This document shows, one piece after another, positions 35,331-45,870 of a DNA stretch of 64,000 nt. The position numbers were made by a program, and so were the translations under genes. The DNA is from Coccinella septempunctata (Eukaryota; Arthropoda; Insecta; Coleoptera; Coccinellidae): positions 6,510,001-6,574,000 of the forward strand of contig NC_058195.1 of the NCBI RefSeq assembly GCF_907165205.1, written 5' to 3'. How positions within the stretch are numbered: the stretch's first letter is position 1; each line of letters opens with the position of its first letter. The notes under the pieces are model-generated. The model was not told the DNA's origin. It saw only the letters and a list, made by a program, of their open reading frames with translations, and did not search any database.

Positions 35331-35723
35331 TTTTCCTCTATGCTATCATAATATTGACAATTGACATTTTGCTTGCTGTCATTTGACTAGCAGGAAATCA
35401 CTGAAATCAGGACCACACTTGTTTTTTTTTAAAGAACATTATTTTTGATTTTATCGGACTAGCGGTAATTCTTTCATTGAAGATTGAACTTCTAACTGTA
35501 ACTAGTACGTTGTTTGAAAGGGGTTGCAATATCGAAAAAGTAAGAACATTTGAGTTTCTGCAGGAGTTTGACACATTTGTTTACAAGTTTTCAATCTCCC
35601 CTTTAACCTTGAGTTATTCCGTATTTCTTTCAGTTGTTGAAAATGAGTAATCCCGATGACCAATAATATCAACAACATTATTAACAATACATCGATTTCC
35701 CATTATTCTCTATCATTTGTAAA

Positions 35724-37082
35724 ATGGGTTTGAAACTAGAATGCCTCCTCCTCGTACTACTCTACTTCTTGAGTGTTTTAGCAGTTGAATCTAATATTGT
35801 GTGGTATAGACCTGAACAAATTCACATTTCTTTTGGTCAAAATAGAAGTGATATTGTGATAACATGGTCAACATTCAATGATACAGAAGAGTCAGTTGTT
35901 GAGTATGGTATTGGAGGATTAGTACTTCAAAAAACAGGTGAATCTGAACTTTTTGTTGATGGGGGAAATGAGCATCATTCTCAATACATCCATAAAGTTA
36001 CTTTGAACGATTTAAACCCGAATAGTAGATATGTTTACCACTGTGGAAGTCAGCTTGGTTGGTCCAATTTATTTTGGTTTAAAACCCCACCAACAGATGA
36101 AAATTGGCAGCCGTACTTAGCAATTTATGGCGACATGGGAAACGAAAATGCTCAATCTTTAGCCAGACTGCAGGAAGAAACTCAAAGAGGAATGTATGAT
36201 GCTATTTTACATGTGGGTGACTTTGCATACGATATGAATTCAGAAAATGCAAAAGTAGGTGATGAGTTTATGAGACAAATTGAATCTGTTGCTGCATATG
36301 TACCTTATATGACTTGTCCAGGGAATCATGAGGAAAGCTATAATTTCAGCAACTACAGGAAGAGATTCAATATGCCCAATTCTGATTTTCCGGCTTATAG
36401 TTTCAACATGGGGCCCTTACATATCATATCTTTATCAACAGAAGTGTATTATTTTTTGAACTACGGTCTTAAACCCTTGGTATTCCAGTACCAGTGGTTA
36501 GAAGACGATCTTGCTAAAGCGAATTTGCCTGAAAATAGAGAAAAACAGCCCTGGATAATTGTAATGGGACATAGACCCATGTACTGCAGCAACACAGATA
36601 ATGATGACTGTACCAAGAATGAAACTTTGACAAGGGTCGGTTTGCCCTTTCTGAAGTTATTTGGACTGGAAAAATTATTTTATGATTACGGAGTGGACAT
36701 AGAAATTTGGGCTCATGAACACTCCTATGAAAGACTTTGGCCTATTTTCGATCATAAAATTTATAATGGCAGCTATGATGAGCCATATAAGAATCCAAAA
36801 GCTCCTGTACATATTACGACTGGATCTGCAGGTTGTAAAGAAGGGACTGATAGATTTGTTGAACCTAGGCCAGAATGGTCAGCTTTTACCAGCAGTGATT
36901 ATGGTTACACAAGAATGAGAGCGTTCAACAAGACACATATCTATTTTGAACAAGTGTCAGATGATAAAGATGGTGCTATAATCGATTATTTCTGGGTTAT
37001 CAAAGAGAAACATGGCTTTTATCAGAATTCTACTATTAATTGGGCTAAAATTGATGGAGTAAGGTTGAAAAGTTTCAACTGA
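35724..37082 (+). CDS. ACP7: Acid phosphatase type 7 (purple acid phosphatase), intronless
   Basis: A single open frame of 452 aa covers the whole family length. It has a signal peptide (1-23), an N-terminal fibronectin-like domain (~28-125) and a metallophosphatase domain with all five metal-binding blocks of purple acid phosphatases: GDMG (136-139), GDFAYD (165-170), GNHE (200-203), GHRP (282-285) and AHEHSYER (330-337). These bind the two-metal centre that hydrolyses phosphomonoesters at acid pH. The protein is expected to be secreted or lysosomal, and N-x-S/T sites are present. The start is the only Met that gives a signal peptide. There is no intron in the coding part, unlike the other host genes here, and no obvious poly-A tail or target-site duplication, so an old retrocopy is possible but unproven. 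The frame is intact. Confidence 0.95.
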   Translation: MGLKLECLLLVLLYFLSVLAVESNIVWYRPEQIHISFGQNRSDIVITWSTFNDTEESVVEYGIGGLVLQKTGESELFVDGGNEHHSQYIHKVTLNDLNPNSRYVYHCGSQLGWSNLFWFKTPPTDENWQPYLAIYGDMGNENAQSLARLQEETQRGMYDAILHVGDFAYDMNSENAKVGDEFMRQIESVAAYVPYMTCPGNHEESYNFSNYRKRFNMPNSDFPAYSFNMGPLHIISLSTEVYYFLNYGLKPLVFQYQWLEDDLAKANLPENREKQPWIIVMGHRPMYCSNTDNDDCTKNETLTRVGLPFLKLFGLEKLFYDYGVDIEIWAHEHSYERLWPIFDHKIYNGSYDEPYKNPKAPVHITTGSAGCKEGTDRFVEPRPEWSAFTSSDYGYTRMRAFNKTHIYFEQVSDDKDGAIIDYFWVIKEKHGFYQNSTINWAKIDGVRLKSFN

Positions 37083-37097
37083 TAGAGTTTTTATCAA

Positions 37098-37103
37098 AAT
37101 AAA
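37098..37103 (+). terminator. Polyadenylation signal of ACP7-like gene
   Basis: AATAAA lies 16 bases after the stop codon. Confidence 0.6.
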
Positions 37104-38084
37104 CCCTTGATTCAAAGATTCATCTGCTCAGAATGAAATTTATAGTTAGTTTTATTTCCAATTAATGAAAAATAGTGTGAACAATTAATAATCCATTCAA
37201 AATAATCTGAGTATTCTTAGTGAGTTCCACTATGATTTAATCACATATCAGTTATAGACTGTAAATCTACCAAATATATGACTGAACAAACTAGATTTAT
37301 ATTTAGTTAACTACCTAATATCGGTAAATAATCCTGAAGGCATCCTTGACTTGCCATTATTAAATATTCAACCAACCGTGAATGCCCCCTCAAAGCTATA
37401 CACAATTTCTTCACAGGCTGAACAAAATTGTTGATAGGACTAACTTGTATCAAGATCTATTTATTGTCTACAATTAATATTGATGCATGAAAAAAGAAAA
37501 CAAAATCTCTGTACACTATTTTAATGCTATTATTTGACTAGTAGTTCAACAAAAGCAACTCAAAGGTGTTAAAACACAAATCAATGAAGAGAAAAGAACA
37601 ATAAAGAAACCAACGGCATATTAGTAAAAAAAAATAACGAGCTTCCAAATAAAATCCAAAACCCAAGAAGGAGAAGAAGCTACAGAGCATGCAGATGTTA
37701 ATGATAAAGTGGAACCAAAGAATAAAAAGAAGAAAGTAACAAGGTTACTCTTTGGTAAAAGGAGTTACAAGTTTTACTCATTGGTGGCACCATTGGTATT
37801 CTATTTTACCTTTATGGTGGCAACATTTTTAGCCATAGAGAAATGAATATCTATGGATTGCTATGAAAATGATGAAACAAGACTATGTCTATGTATGAAA
37901 TGATGTCTGTGGTAAACCAAAGAATAAAAGGGGGGGAGAGAGAGAGAGAAAATTTATTGCTATAGCAAATGGCTAACGACTTGCGTCTTACTGAAAACCA
38001 TTTCGTATCAGCAGAGTGAGAGATGACGAAGACCAGTGTGATTTTTATCGGACAGTAACGACTAGAATGAATACGAAAATGGAC
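37104..38084. other. Intergenic, simple (AG)n and TCTATG-rich DNA
   Basis: No gene was recognised. A G-run with (AG)n follows at 37930-37950. CTATG/CATAG words cluster at 37,835-37,915. Confidence 0.45.
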
Positions 38085-38090
38085 TTTATT
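38085..38090 (-). terminator. Candidate polyadenylation signal of the GY-rich secreted gene
   Basis: TTTATT on the plus strand reads AATAAA on the minus strand, 222 bases past the stop codon at 38312. Confidence 0.4.
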
Positions 38091-38311
38091 CATTACTCAT
38101 TTTTATCGAAGTACGTTATCGAACAAATTACCGAACTAACAACTCTTATCTAATATTAAAAACAATCACAGCTCTTTGTTTTTCGCCATTGTTTCTTTCC
38201 TGTTCTACCTCCAATAGTTTTGGCTGATACAGTGGGATACAATGATCAATATTCCTGCAAAAAAAGTAGAGTATTATACGTGTTCTAAAAAACTAAAGGA
38301 AAAGCGTTAAA

Positions 38312-40773
38312 TCAGTTTGTCTTGAGTGCGCCAGTAACCGCTTTTTGAATGAAATCCGAACCTATCTTTTTCAGGGCGTCTTTGAGGGAGTCGGTGAATG
38401 AGGAACCAGTATTGCCCTTTGTTCCGTATCCGTTATTTCCATAGCCGGCGTTGCTTCCGTATGCGCCATAACCTGAAAAATAAAAACACTCTGTAATTTG
38501 TGTCGAAAAACACGCAGAAATCTGTGTACTTTCAGTTTGATTGGGTTGGTACCATTGAGTTAGCTTAGAACATAGAATATCTTTACCATTGAACTCTATG
38601 GGGGATATAGAGTTCAATGATCTTTATTCAAGGATTTGCTCCATAGAAATAGATCTGTGTCTCTATGTCTATGGCTTGCTCCTTGCTCCTGCTCTATGTT
38701 TCAAGATTCTATGCCAGAAAATAGCTGCTATTGATTATCAAAGAGTGAACTCAAGATCTTTGATCTTTTTGAGTTCACTGCCGTTGAATACATAGAATAC
38801 AGATACATATAGAATTATCGAATATTAACCTAATGGCTTAATTGACACACGCACTTTCTTTTTTCTCTCAAGTTCTGAAGAGCAATTTTTCTAGTAATTA
38901 ATATGAGAATTAACTCCACCTTGAGCTCAAGGTAACAAGAAGTTTTAGTCCTTGGTCATTCCGAGCAATCATGCACTATCTTTCAATTAAACTGAAATAG
39001 AACATGCACTTTAAAGCGCACCATCATGCTTGCTAACTAGAAAGAACGAAAGAAGTAATTCCCACCTTGATTATATCCATAACCAGTGTTTTGGTATCTG
39101 TTATTAGAAGAACCATAACCATTATTGGTTCCTGGTTGTTGGTAACCCGCCCCCGCTACGTAATATCCTGATGGTACTGTAGGATGATAAGAACAGACGT
39201 TAATTTTGATGAATTTGGGATGCTTTATCGATTACAGAGTATTATTCCTATGAAAATATCCGAAACATAGTAGAAATTCTCTCGAATCACTAACATATTT
39301 TTTTCTATGGTCGCGAACACAAGTTAACTGTGAGTTTATTCCTCAAGTTCGATCCCCAAAGTACAGAATGAAGTTTATCTTACCTCCTGGTTGTTGTTGC
39401 GGCCTGTTATATCCACCTTGACCAGTATATCCCCCTGGGTAATAGCCGCCAGCTCCTTGCTGGTTATATCCTCCAGCTGGCCTGTTGTTGTTCGTTCCCG
39501 GGTAGCTACCAGATGAAGGGTAGCCTCCATAGGTGTTCGAAGGTTGCTGGTAACCCCCATAATTACCCATTGGTCTCTGAACACCTCCAGCGGGCTGTTG
39601 GTAGCCGGGGTTATTGTAGCCACCTTGGTAGCCGTTGGCGCCACCTATATTCGGGTACAGCGAACCTCCGGAAGCTACTGGTGCACTTGGATTGTAGTTT
39701 CCGGAAGGAGCACTCGGTTGGGATTGTGCGCCATGTCCCTCGTACTTATTGTTCAGGTTGCTTGTGTCGTAAAGTGGCACTTTTCCAACTGCAAAGATGC
39801 GATTGTAAAATTTAAAAGTTTACACCCTTGGAGTATTTTATATTCTATGTTTACACCGCATTCTGCTGAATTTCACATCGAAATTTGACAATCAGTTGTG
39901 ATTAATAGGCATAGACTAGCATAGACATATCTATCTATATGTCTATGAATATGTAAACGCATATCTCTCTATGTATAAACGCCTGTGTTGAACACAGAAC
40001 ACAAATAATAAGAGTGTGTTATTCGACTGAAGTTAGGTTAGCGGCGATCACAGAGCGGGGTGTTTTACATCGTCTGATTCATAGAATACTCTTTCTGGGC
40101 CTCCCAGCCATACTATTAGTTTTTAATAGAGTTTTTTTCAAACTTACTTTTACTGGAATCATCGAAACACTTTGGTATTCCTCCATCCATCTTGCAAACC
40201 TTGGAGGGCGGACAAACGTAAGTGTTACATGTCCTTGCACCGTTGTCAACTCTCTTGCAAGTTGGATATCTATGGAGAATAGTCCGTTTAGTTGGGCGTA
40301 TAGGTAAGCACCTAAGGCTGTGTTAGAATTTATAATTTTTTTATTTTACTCACTCTCCGCACTCATCTTTCCTGTCGAAATACGAGCAGGGTTTGCTTGC
40401 CATCACACATTCTTCGTTTGAGGCACATCCTATGTCGTCACACTTCCTCCCAAATTCTGAAATTCGAATATTGATCAGTTGCGTGATAGAATAAATAGAG
40501 TACCTATTGGATATATGATGAATAAAATCCCCTAGGTTTCATCATTTTGAAAGACTTCGATAGGATTAATCGTCCTGAAGAGGTGTTAATTGAGCGAAAC
40601 GCATGAATCTGAACAAAAGAAATGGGTCAATTTTTCAGCCCTTCTTTTAAACTGCATACATACATCGTTTAATCATCCCACGTGGTTGTGTAAATATGGA
40701 AATTATACTCACTGCTGTATGAATACACCCCATCGAGCAAGAGGAGCAGGATGGCTGAATATACGGCATTCAT
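38312..40773 (-). CDS. Secreted Cys-rich / Gly-Tyr-Gln-Pro-rich protein, six exons
   Basis: Minus-strand exons 40773-40713, 40456-40354, 40269-40148, 39788-39384, 39176-39066 and 38472-38312 join in frame to 320 aa. Parts: a signal peptide (1-20, ending YSYS); a compact region with ten cysteines (21-95) spread over exons 2 and 3; a low-complexity region (96-267) built from GGY, YQQP, NNPGY and GGYN units; and a C-terminal stretch (268-320) ending in a likely amphipathic helix (SLKDALKKIGSDFIQKAVTG). All splice phases agree. I do not recognise a named family. The composition resembles cuticle, silk or adhesive matrix proteins, and the Cys-rich head suggests a folded, disulfide-bonded domain. 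A structural extracellular role is inference. A TATA/Inr promoter lies 45 bases upstream of the ATG. Confidence 0.85.
38587..38619. repeat. Perfect 13 bp hairpin
   Basis: CATTGAACTCTAT at 38587-38599 is inverted at 38607-38619 with a 7 base loop. It lies in intron 5 of the GY-rich gene. Confidence 0.75.
38744..38779. repeat. Perfect 11 bp hairpin
   Basis: AGTGAACTCAA at 38744-38754 is inverted at 38769-38779. The 14 base loop contains CTTTGAT. It lies in intron 5 of the GY-rich gene, directly after ATTATCAAAG, a word also present in the PIF-like MITEs. Confidence 0.7.
39920..39947. repeat. Perfect 10 bp hairpin of CATAGA type
   Basis: CATAGACATA at 39920-39929 is inverted at 39938-39947 with an 8 base loop. 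It lies in intron 3 of the GY-rich gene. Further CATAG/CTATG words surround it. Confidence 0.65.
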
Positions 40774-40817
40774 TTCTGCCTTGCCTGCAATTAATTGGAA
40801 TAGGTTAGGATGATGAG

Positions 40818-40850
40818 TGAATAGTGGTGGAATTGTATAGAAATTTTATA
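40818..40850 (-). promoter_or_regulatory. Core promoter of the GY-rich secreted gene (TATA + Inr)
   Basis: On the minus strand, TATAAAA at 40850-40844 is followed 32 bases from its first T by TCACTC, with the A at 40818. This is the normal TATA-to-initiator spacing in insects and gives a 45 base 5' leader before the ATG at 40773. Confidence 0.6.
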
Positions 40851-40892
40851 CCAATTACGCTTATATCGGTCTTTGCGGTTTTACAATTTGGG

Positions 40893-40929
40893 TATAAAAG
40901 GAAGTGTTGGCTTTTCATCGATCATTAGT
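40893..40929 (+). promoter_or_regulatory. Second TATA + Inr on the opposite strand, no gene downstream
   Basis: TATAAAAGG starts at 40893 and TCATTAG has its A at 40924, a 31 base spacing. This is a well-formed insect core promoter pointing to the right. The nearest ATG downstream (in CAAGATGCGATAA) is closed by a stop after two codons, and no coding exon was recognised over the next kilobase. The two candidate start sites (40818 minus, 40924 plus) are 106 bases apart. Confidence 0.5.
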
Positions 40930-41981
40930 TGTATACGATAAGCGATAAGAGGAATCCAAATTTAGATTCTTCAAGATGCGATAAAATATACGAAACGTTT
41001 CAGGTTGAAATTTCCCTTGGATAATTTTCGAGGAATGCACTTATCGATCTTCCCTGAGAGTTATTCGATGAAATTCTTACGGAATATTGTTTGAATAACA
41101 AATCCTTTATCGATTTGTTAGTTTATCGTGTTTTCCTGTCTCAAGATTCTAGCTTCAATTTTTTTTCAACCTTTTCGTCAAATTTTCGTTTTCGTGAATT
41201 GGCAACACTTTCTCATGATGTCATAGAATTACTTTGTGCTCACAGAGGATATAGAATTGTATGCTCTGTATAGAAGAACATGTTCTAATGTGGAGATTAA
41301 TGTTCCAAGCGAGTTGACGTCAACTACATGAAATAGGGAAATTTCTTTCTTTCACCACCCATCATGATTCTTATTTATACGGTTGTTTAACCGCGATTTA
41401 ATGAGCCAGAATCAAGAATCGGAAGCACAGAATGTAACCCAGCTGAAGACAACTGTGTATTTTCAATAGAGTCATAGAGGATATTTTTTTTCTGTGTCGT
41501 AGAGCACAAATCAACTGTCAAATTAGTTGTCATCGTTGATAAGTGTTGCCAATTATGAAAAAATACCTGGAAAACTCCCGTTTCCCCTAGAAAAACTCCC
41601 CGTATTCACCGGAATGAAGTCTTTATGCGAAAAATGACTATGGTCTGCACCGTATGAACTCCGGCCTGAAATAACGATGTATTTTTTAACGACCGAACAG
41701 CGAACGTCTCCTTCATATCGGCGTAGCAGTATTTCCAGGGCTTTTCCGTAATCTCATCCGGTAGCTGGAAGGATTACGATCCCCTGTCTCGGATAATAAA
41801 GCAACGTACATAGTTAGTAATGTCAAACTGTTTCGTTGTCCCGGAGTTATTGTCGTCGTTCGAATGAAAAAGAATTCCTTTGATTTATGTGCCTTACGTC
41901 TGAATCTTTTATGGCTCAGGTGGATCCTGGTTCGTTATTTCCATCAGGGAAGATACATAGCGGGCATTGAAGACGAAACGA
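40930..41981. other. Intergenic, nothing recognised
   Basis: No coding exon follows the rightward promoter-like element. CATAG/TCTATG words recur at 41,220-41,290 and 41,475-41,500. Confidence 0.45.
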
Positions 41982-42446
41982 TTTTAACAGTAGATTCTTG
42001 AGGTCAAAAGGAATACTTTTTCCCTTTACCGTTTTTTCCTAATCGGCTCGGTTCAAAAGATACAGGATGTTGAAAAACCATGAAAATTGTTATTTTTAGT
42101 CTCTTTTATCTCACAAACGGTTTTATCGAATGAAATGAATTTCGGAATGTAGTTTTTCATTTATTCGATGAATCTTTCACAAGATATCACCCACGTCTTC
42201 CAGTTTTCTCATTATTACCATTTCGTACCATGAAAATACCAAAAATTCAAAGAACCCAACTCATGAGACTAAGTGATATTTGGAAAATTAGGCACTTTGG
42301 CTGAATACAACTCTGTTTTGATCCACAGATGTGTAGTGTTACAGATTTAGCTAGTTATTCTGAAGGTAATTTTGTTTTTCCAGGGGTGGCACAGCTCTTT
42401 ATGAAAAAAAAGTGTTTCTTTTGACCTCAAGAATTTACTGTTGAAA
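41982..42446. mobile_element. MITE with ~38 bp TIRs (TTTAACAGTAGATTCTTGAG type)
   Basis: The left end TTTTAACAGTAGATTCTTG, then AGGTCAAAAG, is inverted at the right end with few mismatches, and the similarity extends into CACTTTTT. Interior ~390 bases, non-coding. A partial copy corresponding to its right ~100-145 bases lies at 54552-54700 in the opposite orientation. It abuts the Tc1 element that starts at 42451. Confidence 0.75.
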
Positions 42447-42590
42447 TATACTGCTCCACAAGAGTTAGGGATATCGTATTCAATCGTTTTCAAAAGTATG
42501 TAATCTTCGAGAAAATCGCTGTAAAATCATTTAAAACTCAATAACAACTTGAATCGATCCAATAAAAATCAGTATGAGACATTTCGTCAA

Positions 42591-42940
42591 TCTCTTCATA
42601 AACTTTTTAGGGTTTTCACTCCCAATCTCTGAAACAAAATCAATTAAAAATTAAATCAACGATTTGCTCCTGCGTAAATTCTTGCACTAATTTGTCAGGA
42701 GCAAATTAACTAGAAAAAATTGATGCCTGACAATGAACTCAAAATAAATAACGTTGAAATTATAATTCTGTAACGTTTCGGAGTCTATATCAGACTCCTT
42801 CATCAGACGAAAAATCTATTTTTTAGAAAATCTTCTGAGTTGTGGCTTTTGTTTGACATTAATTGAAATCGTTGATTTCATTTTTAATTGATTTTGTTTC
42901 AGAGATTGGGAGTGAAAACCCTAAAAAGTTTATGAAGAGA
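42591..42940. mobile_element. MITE nested in the Tc1 5' region
   Basis: Terminal inverted repeats of ~72 bases begin TCTCTTCATAAACTTTTTAG and include TTCACTCCCAATCTCTGAAA. They are nearly identical between ends (42591-42662 and 42868-42940). Interior ~205 bases. It contains GGAGTCTATATCAGACTCC, itself a short imperfect palindrome. The very similar arms suggest a young insertion relative to the Tc1 copy. Confidence 0.8.
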
Positions 42941-43095
42941 TGCAGAATCCTCCCAGAATAAATTTCAATCGATATTTCGTCAATCTGGTCGCCTTTTTTC
43001 TGAAGTTTGGTTCTTTGCATATGCCTCATGAATGTTCTTATTTTGAAATGAAGTCAGTTTATCAACGGCTTCGATTTAAAACGAGTTTTCTGAAA

Positions 43096-44090
43096 ATGCC
43101 AAGACGTAAATCAACGAACGCTGAGGCTAATAGGGCTATCGGAATGCTACAGGGTGGCCTAACTCAGGTTGTTGTAGCGGAAAGGCTCCAAGTCAGCCAA
43201 AGTGTGATATCTCGACTTTGGAATAGGTTCAGGGAGACTGGTTCCGTGTTGGAAAGACCAAGGCTTGGTGGGCGACTAAAAGCAACACCAGCTCAGGATC
43301 GTTTCATCATCGTTTCGGCGAGAAGAAACCCTACATCTACGTGTAGAATGCTACGGAATTCTCTTCGAAATGCAGATGGAGTCCAAGTTTCCATCGAAAC
43401 CATCAGACGACGTTTGAGAGAGGTGAATCTAGGTTCTAGACGTCCATTAAGAGGAGTTCCATTAACACGTGACCATAAGCGTCAAAGACTGGAATGGGCA
43501 AGGCAACATATCAATTGGAACGATCAATGGCTTAGTGTCCTTTTCACTGATGAATCCACATATGGACGATTTTCAGATTCTCGAAGAATAAGGGTATGGA
43601 CAATCCCACACATACCCCATTCCGAGGGGGTAGTGTTATGGTATGGGCCGGGGTATGTTTCAACGGGCGCACAGATCTACACATTTGTCCTGGGAATATG
43701 ACCGCCTTACACTATAGGGAGTATATCATTGACAATGTTCTGCCAAATTTTCACGCTGCTATTGGTGAAAATTTTCAATTTCTAGACGATAACGCTAGAC
43801 CGCACCGTGTAGCCATACTTGAGAATGCGCTCGAGGAGCTTGGTATTCCACATTTACCAATACCTCCGCACTCACCAGATTTGAATTGCATAGAATATGC
43901 ATGGGATATGCTCCAAAGAAGATTAGATAATCATCAACCTACCCCAGAATCCTTAAATGATCTGAGAGAGCTTCTGCCCCGTTTATGACACCAAATTCCT
44001 CAAGAAATGTTCAACAACCCCTTGTGTAGTAAGCAACGAAGATGTCAAGCTGTTATTGATGCCCGTGGAGGCCATACATTGTATCGATAG
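43096..44090 (+). pseudogene. Tc1-type transposase, DD34E, one frameshift and one premature stop
   Basis: From the Met at 43096 (PRRKSTNAEANRAIG) the frame shows a paired-like helix-turn-helix (VAERLQVSQSVISRLW) and the first catalytic Asp in FTDES. A frameshift near 43,600-43,625 moves to another frame with MVWAG, the second Asp in LDDNARPH and, 34 residues on, the catalytic Glu in LNCIEYAWD. A stop at 43986-43988 falls where similar proteins continue, and family-like sequence (CQAVIDARGGHTLY) carries on in frame to 44090. The element cannot encode an intact enzyme. Confidence 0.85.
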
Positions 44091-44293
44091 TCTTAAAATG
44101 CTTGAATTCTCTGGGAATAAAATTTCGTTATTTTACTCGATTTTTCTTAACCACCCTGTATACGCTGCAGACCTACAGGCTAAAATTAATTTGCAACTTG
44201 AAATGATATTGATATGAATTTTCATCACAAAAATCTTATTTTAACTGTATTTTTTTGCAATTTAAGTCAATATACCTAACTCATGTGGAGCAG

Positions 44294-44849
44294 TTTATTT
44301 GTACGAGTCAGAGACTCACCCTGTATAGAATGGAAAAGTTTTTCTATTAGGTGGCAGCGTCGAAGAATTCTCTTCACTTCAAATTTCTGCTGCTACGCTC
44401 ATCTAAATCAGGAATAAAAGTCTAGATAATCTTTTTCGCATCACAATTTCTCACCAGAACTCGATAAACATATTGAAACATTTCGCAATATGTTGGCGGC
44501 GAAGTCGAATCTATCATATCCAATAGCCGCCGTATCTCACATATGTTTATGCGAGAAAATTTCTGAACGTTCTCCCTCATCCACTCTCCGCTCGAAGGGT
44601 GAATTTCTCCTACGGCAATATATTCCGGTATTATCATTCCACAGGCAGTTCCCATTAGACGGGGGATGTGGGTGTAAAAACTCTGTACTCCCCTGTACGT
44701 TATTCTCGAGAAAAATATGCTGTGGAGTGAATTTGGAACTGAGTTGAGGCGCAGTCATTACTTCCGTGATATTTATCATCGGAAGTCAGGGCCGGATTGA
44801 GACTTGACAAGGCCCCCAAGCCCAAGCTGACTGAGATGTAGAGATTTAG
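44294..44849. other. Spacer, nothing recognised
   Basis: Starts with a CACCCTGTATA word at 44312. Frames at 44422-44655, 44490-44747 and 44537-44779 overlap on opposite strands without domains. Confidence 0.4.
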
Positions 44850-45870
44850 ATTATTCTAATTCTATCAACTTTACAAAAAGAGTTTCAAATAAATCTTTCC
44901 TCTTCTTAAGTAGAGCATGTCCTAAAATTATTTAGAACTATACGAAGTGTTTCGTTCCTTCTGCACAGCTATCAACTTCGTTATTTTACCCCTATTTTAC
45001 ACCCTATATATTTTTACATTTTTGAATTCCTTGTTGAATTTGAATATGAGTTTGATAACACAATTATGTCTGAATTCTCAACGGTTTTCGAGAAATTTGA
45101 CTTTTTATTAATATTTTGACAGTTTGAGGTACTTACATAAAGGACTATAGCTCCGTCCCTATTCTATATAATTGATTCATATTTGAACTGTGTCTACTCA
45201 ATAAATGATACATTGAAATTTTTCTTTGCAAATAACCATATTAAATACAGGGTCCACGAAAACGTAGATCCATTATCAAAACAGAAATTCATCAAAATCT
45301 TCTTTTATTTAAATGGCGACCCATATTTTTTTCTTTCCATTATTTAAACATTTTTCGTTCACTTTCAGTTGTTTTAAATAATGAACAGAAGAAAATATGG
45401 GTTGCCATTTAAAAAATAAGATTTTGATGAATTTCTGTTTTGATAATGTATCTACGCTACGTTTTCGTAGACCCTATATATAATATGGTTATCAACAAAG
45501 CAAATTTTTAGTGTTTTATGAATTGACTAGACACAGTCCAAATTTGAATCAATTACATAGCAAGGAACAGAGCTATAGTCCTTTATGTAAGAACCTCAAA
45601 CTGTCAAAATATTAATAAAAAGTCAAATTTCTCGAAAACCATTGAGAATTCAGACACAGTTGTTTCACCAAAATTATATTCAAATTTAACAAGGAATTCA
45701 AAAATGTAAAAATATACAGGGTGTTCTATTTGAAATTACGAAGTTGATAGTTGTACAGAAGAAACGAAACACTTTGTATAGTTCTAAATAATTTTAGGAG
45801 ATGCTCTACTTTAAAAGAGGAAAGTTTTATTTCAAAATCTTTTTTGTAAAGTTGATAGAATTAGAGTAAT
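44850..45870. repeat. ~1 kb near-perfect hairpin (arms ~499 bp, loop 24 bp)
   Basis: The left arm 44850-45348 and right arm 45373-45870 are reverse complements over their whole length, estimated at 85-90% identity by eye. Landmarks in both arms are CTAATTCTATCAACTTTAC, TTTTCGAGAAATTTGAC, TAATATTTTGACAGTTTGAG, CATAAAGGACTATAGCTC and AAACAGAAATTCATC. The loop is 45349-45372. There is no open frame of note. Transcription from either side would give a long dsRNA stem. Confidence 0.9.

Larger units (their letters stand above)
42451..44293 (+). mobile_element. Tc1-family DNA transposon, inactive
   Basis: The terminal inverted repeat CTGCTCCACAAGAGTTAGG at 42451 matches, inverted, CCTAACTCATGTGGAGCAG ending at 44293. 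TA precedes the left end, while the right flank has TT, so the duplication is decayed. Inside are a nested MITE (42591-42940) and a broken DD34E transposase (43096-44090). Confidence 0.8.

Noticed and set aside
35075..35386. 103-codon frame with VVYDPDLCS repeats
   Set aside because: By-product of the 27 bp repeat; the other two forward frames are open as well.
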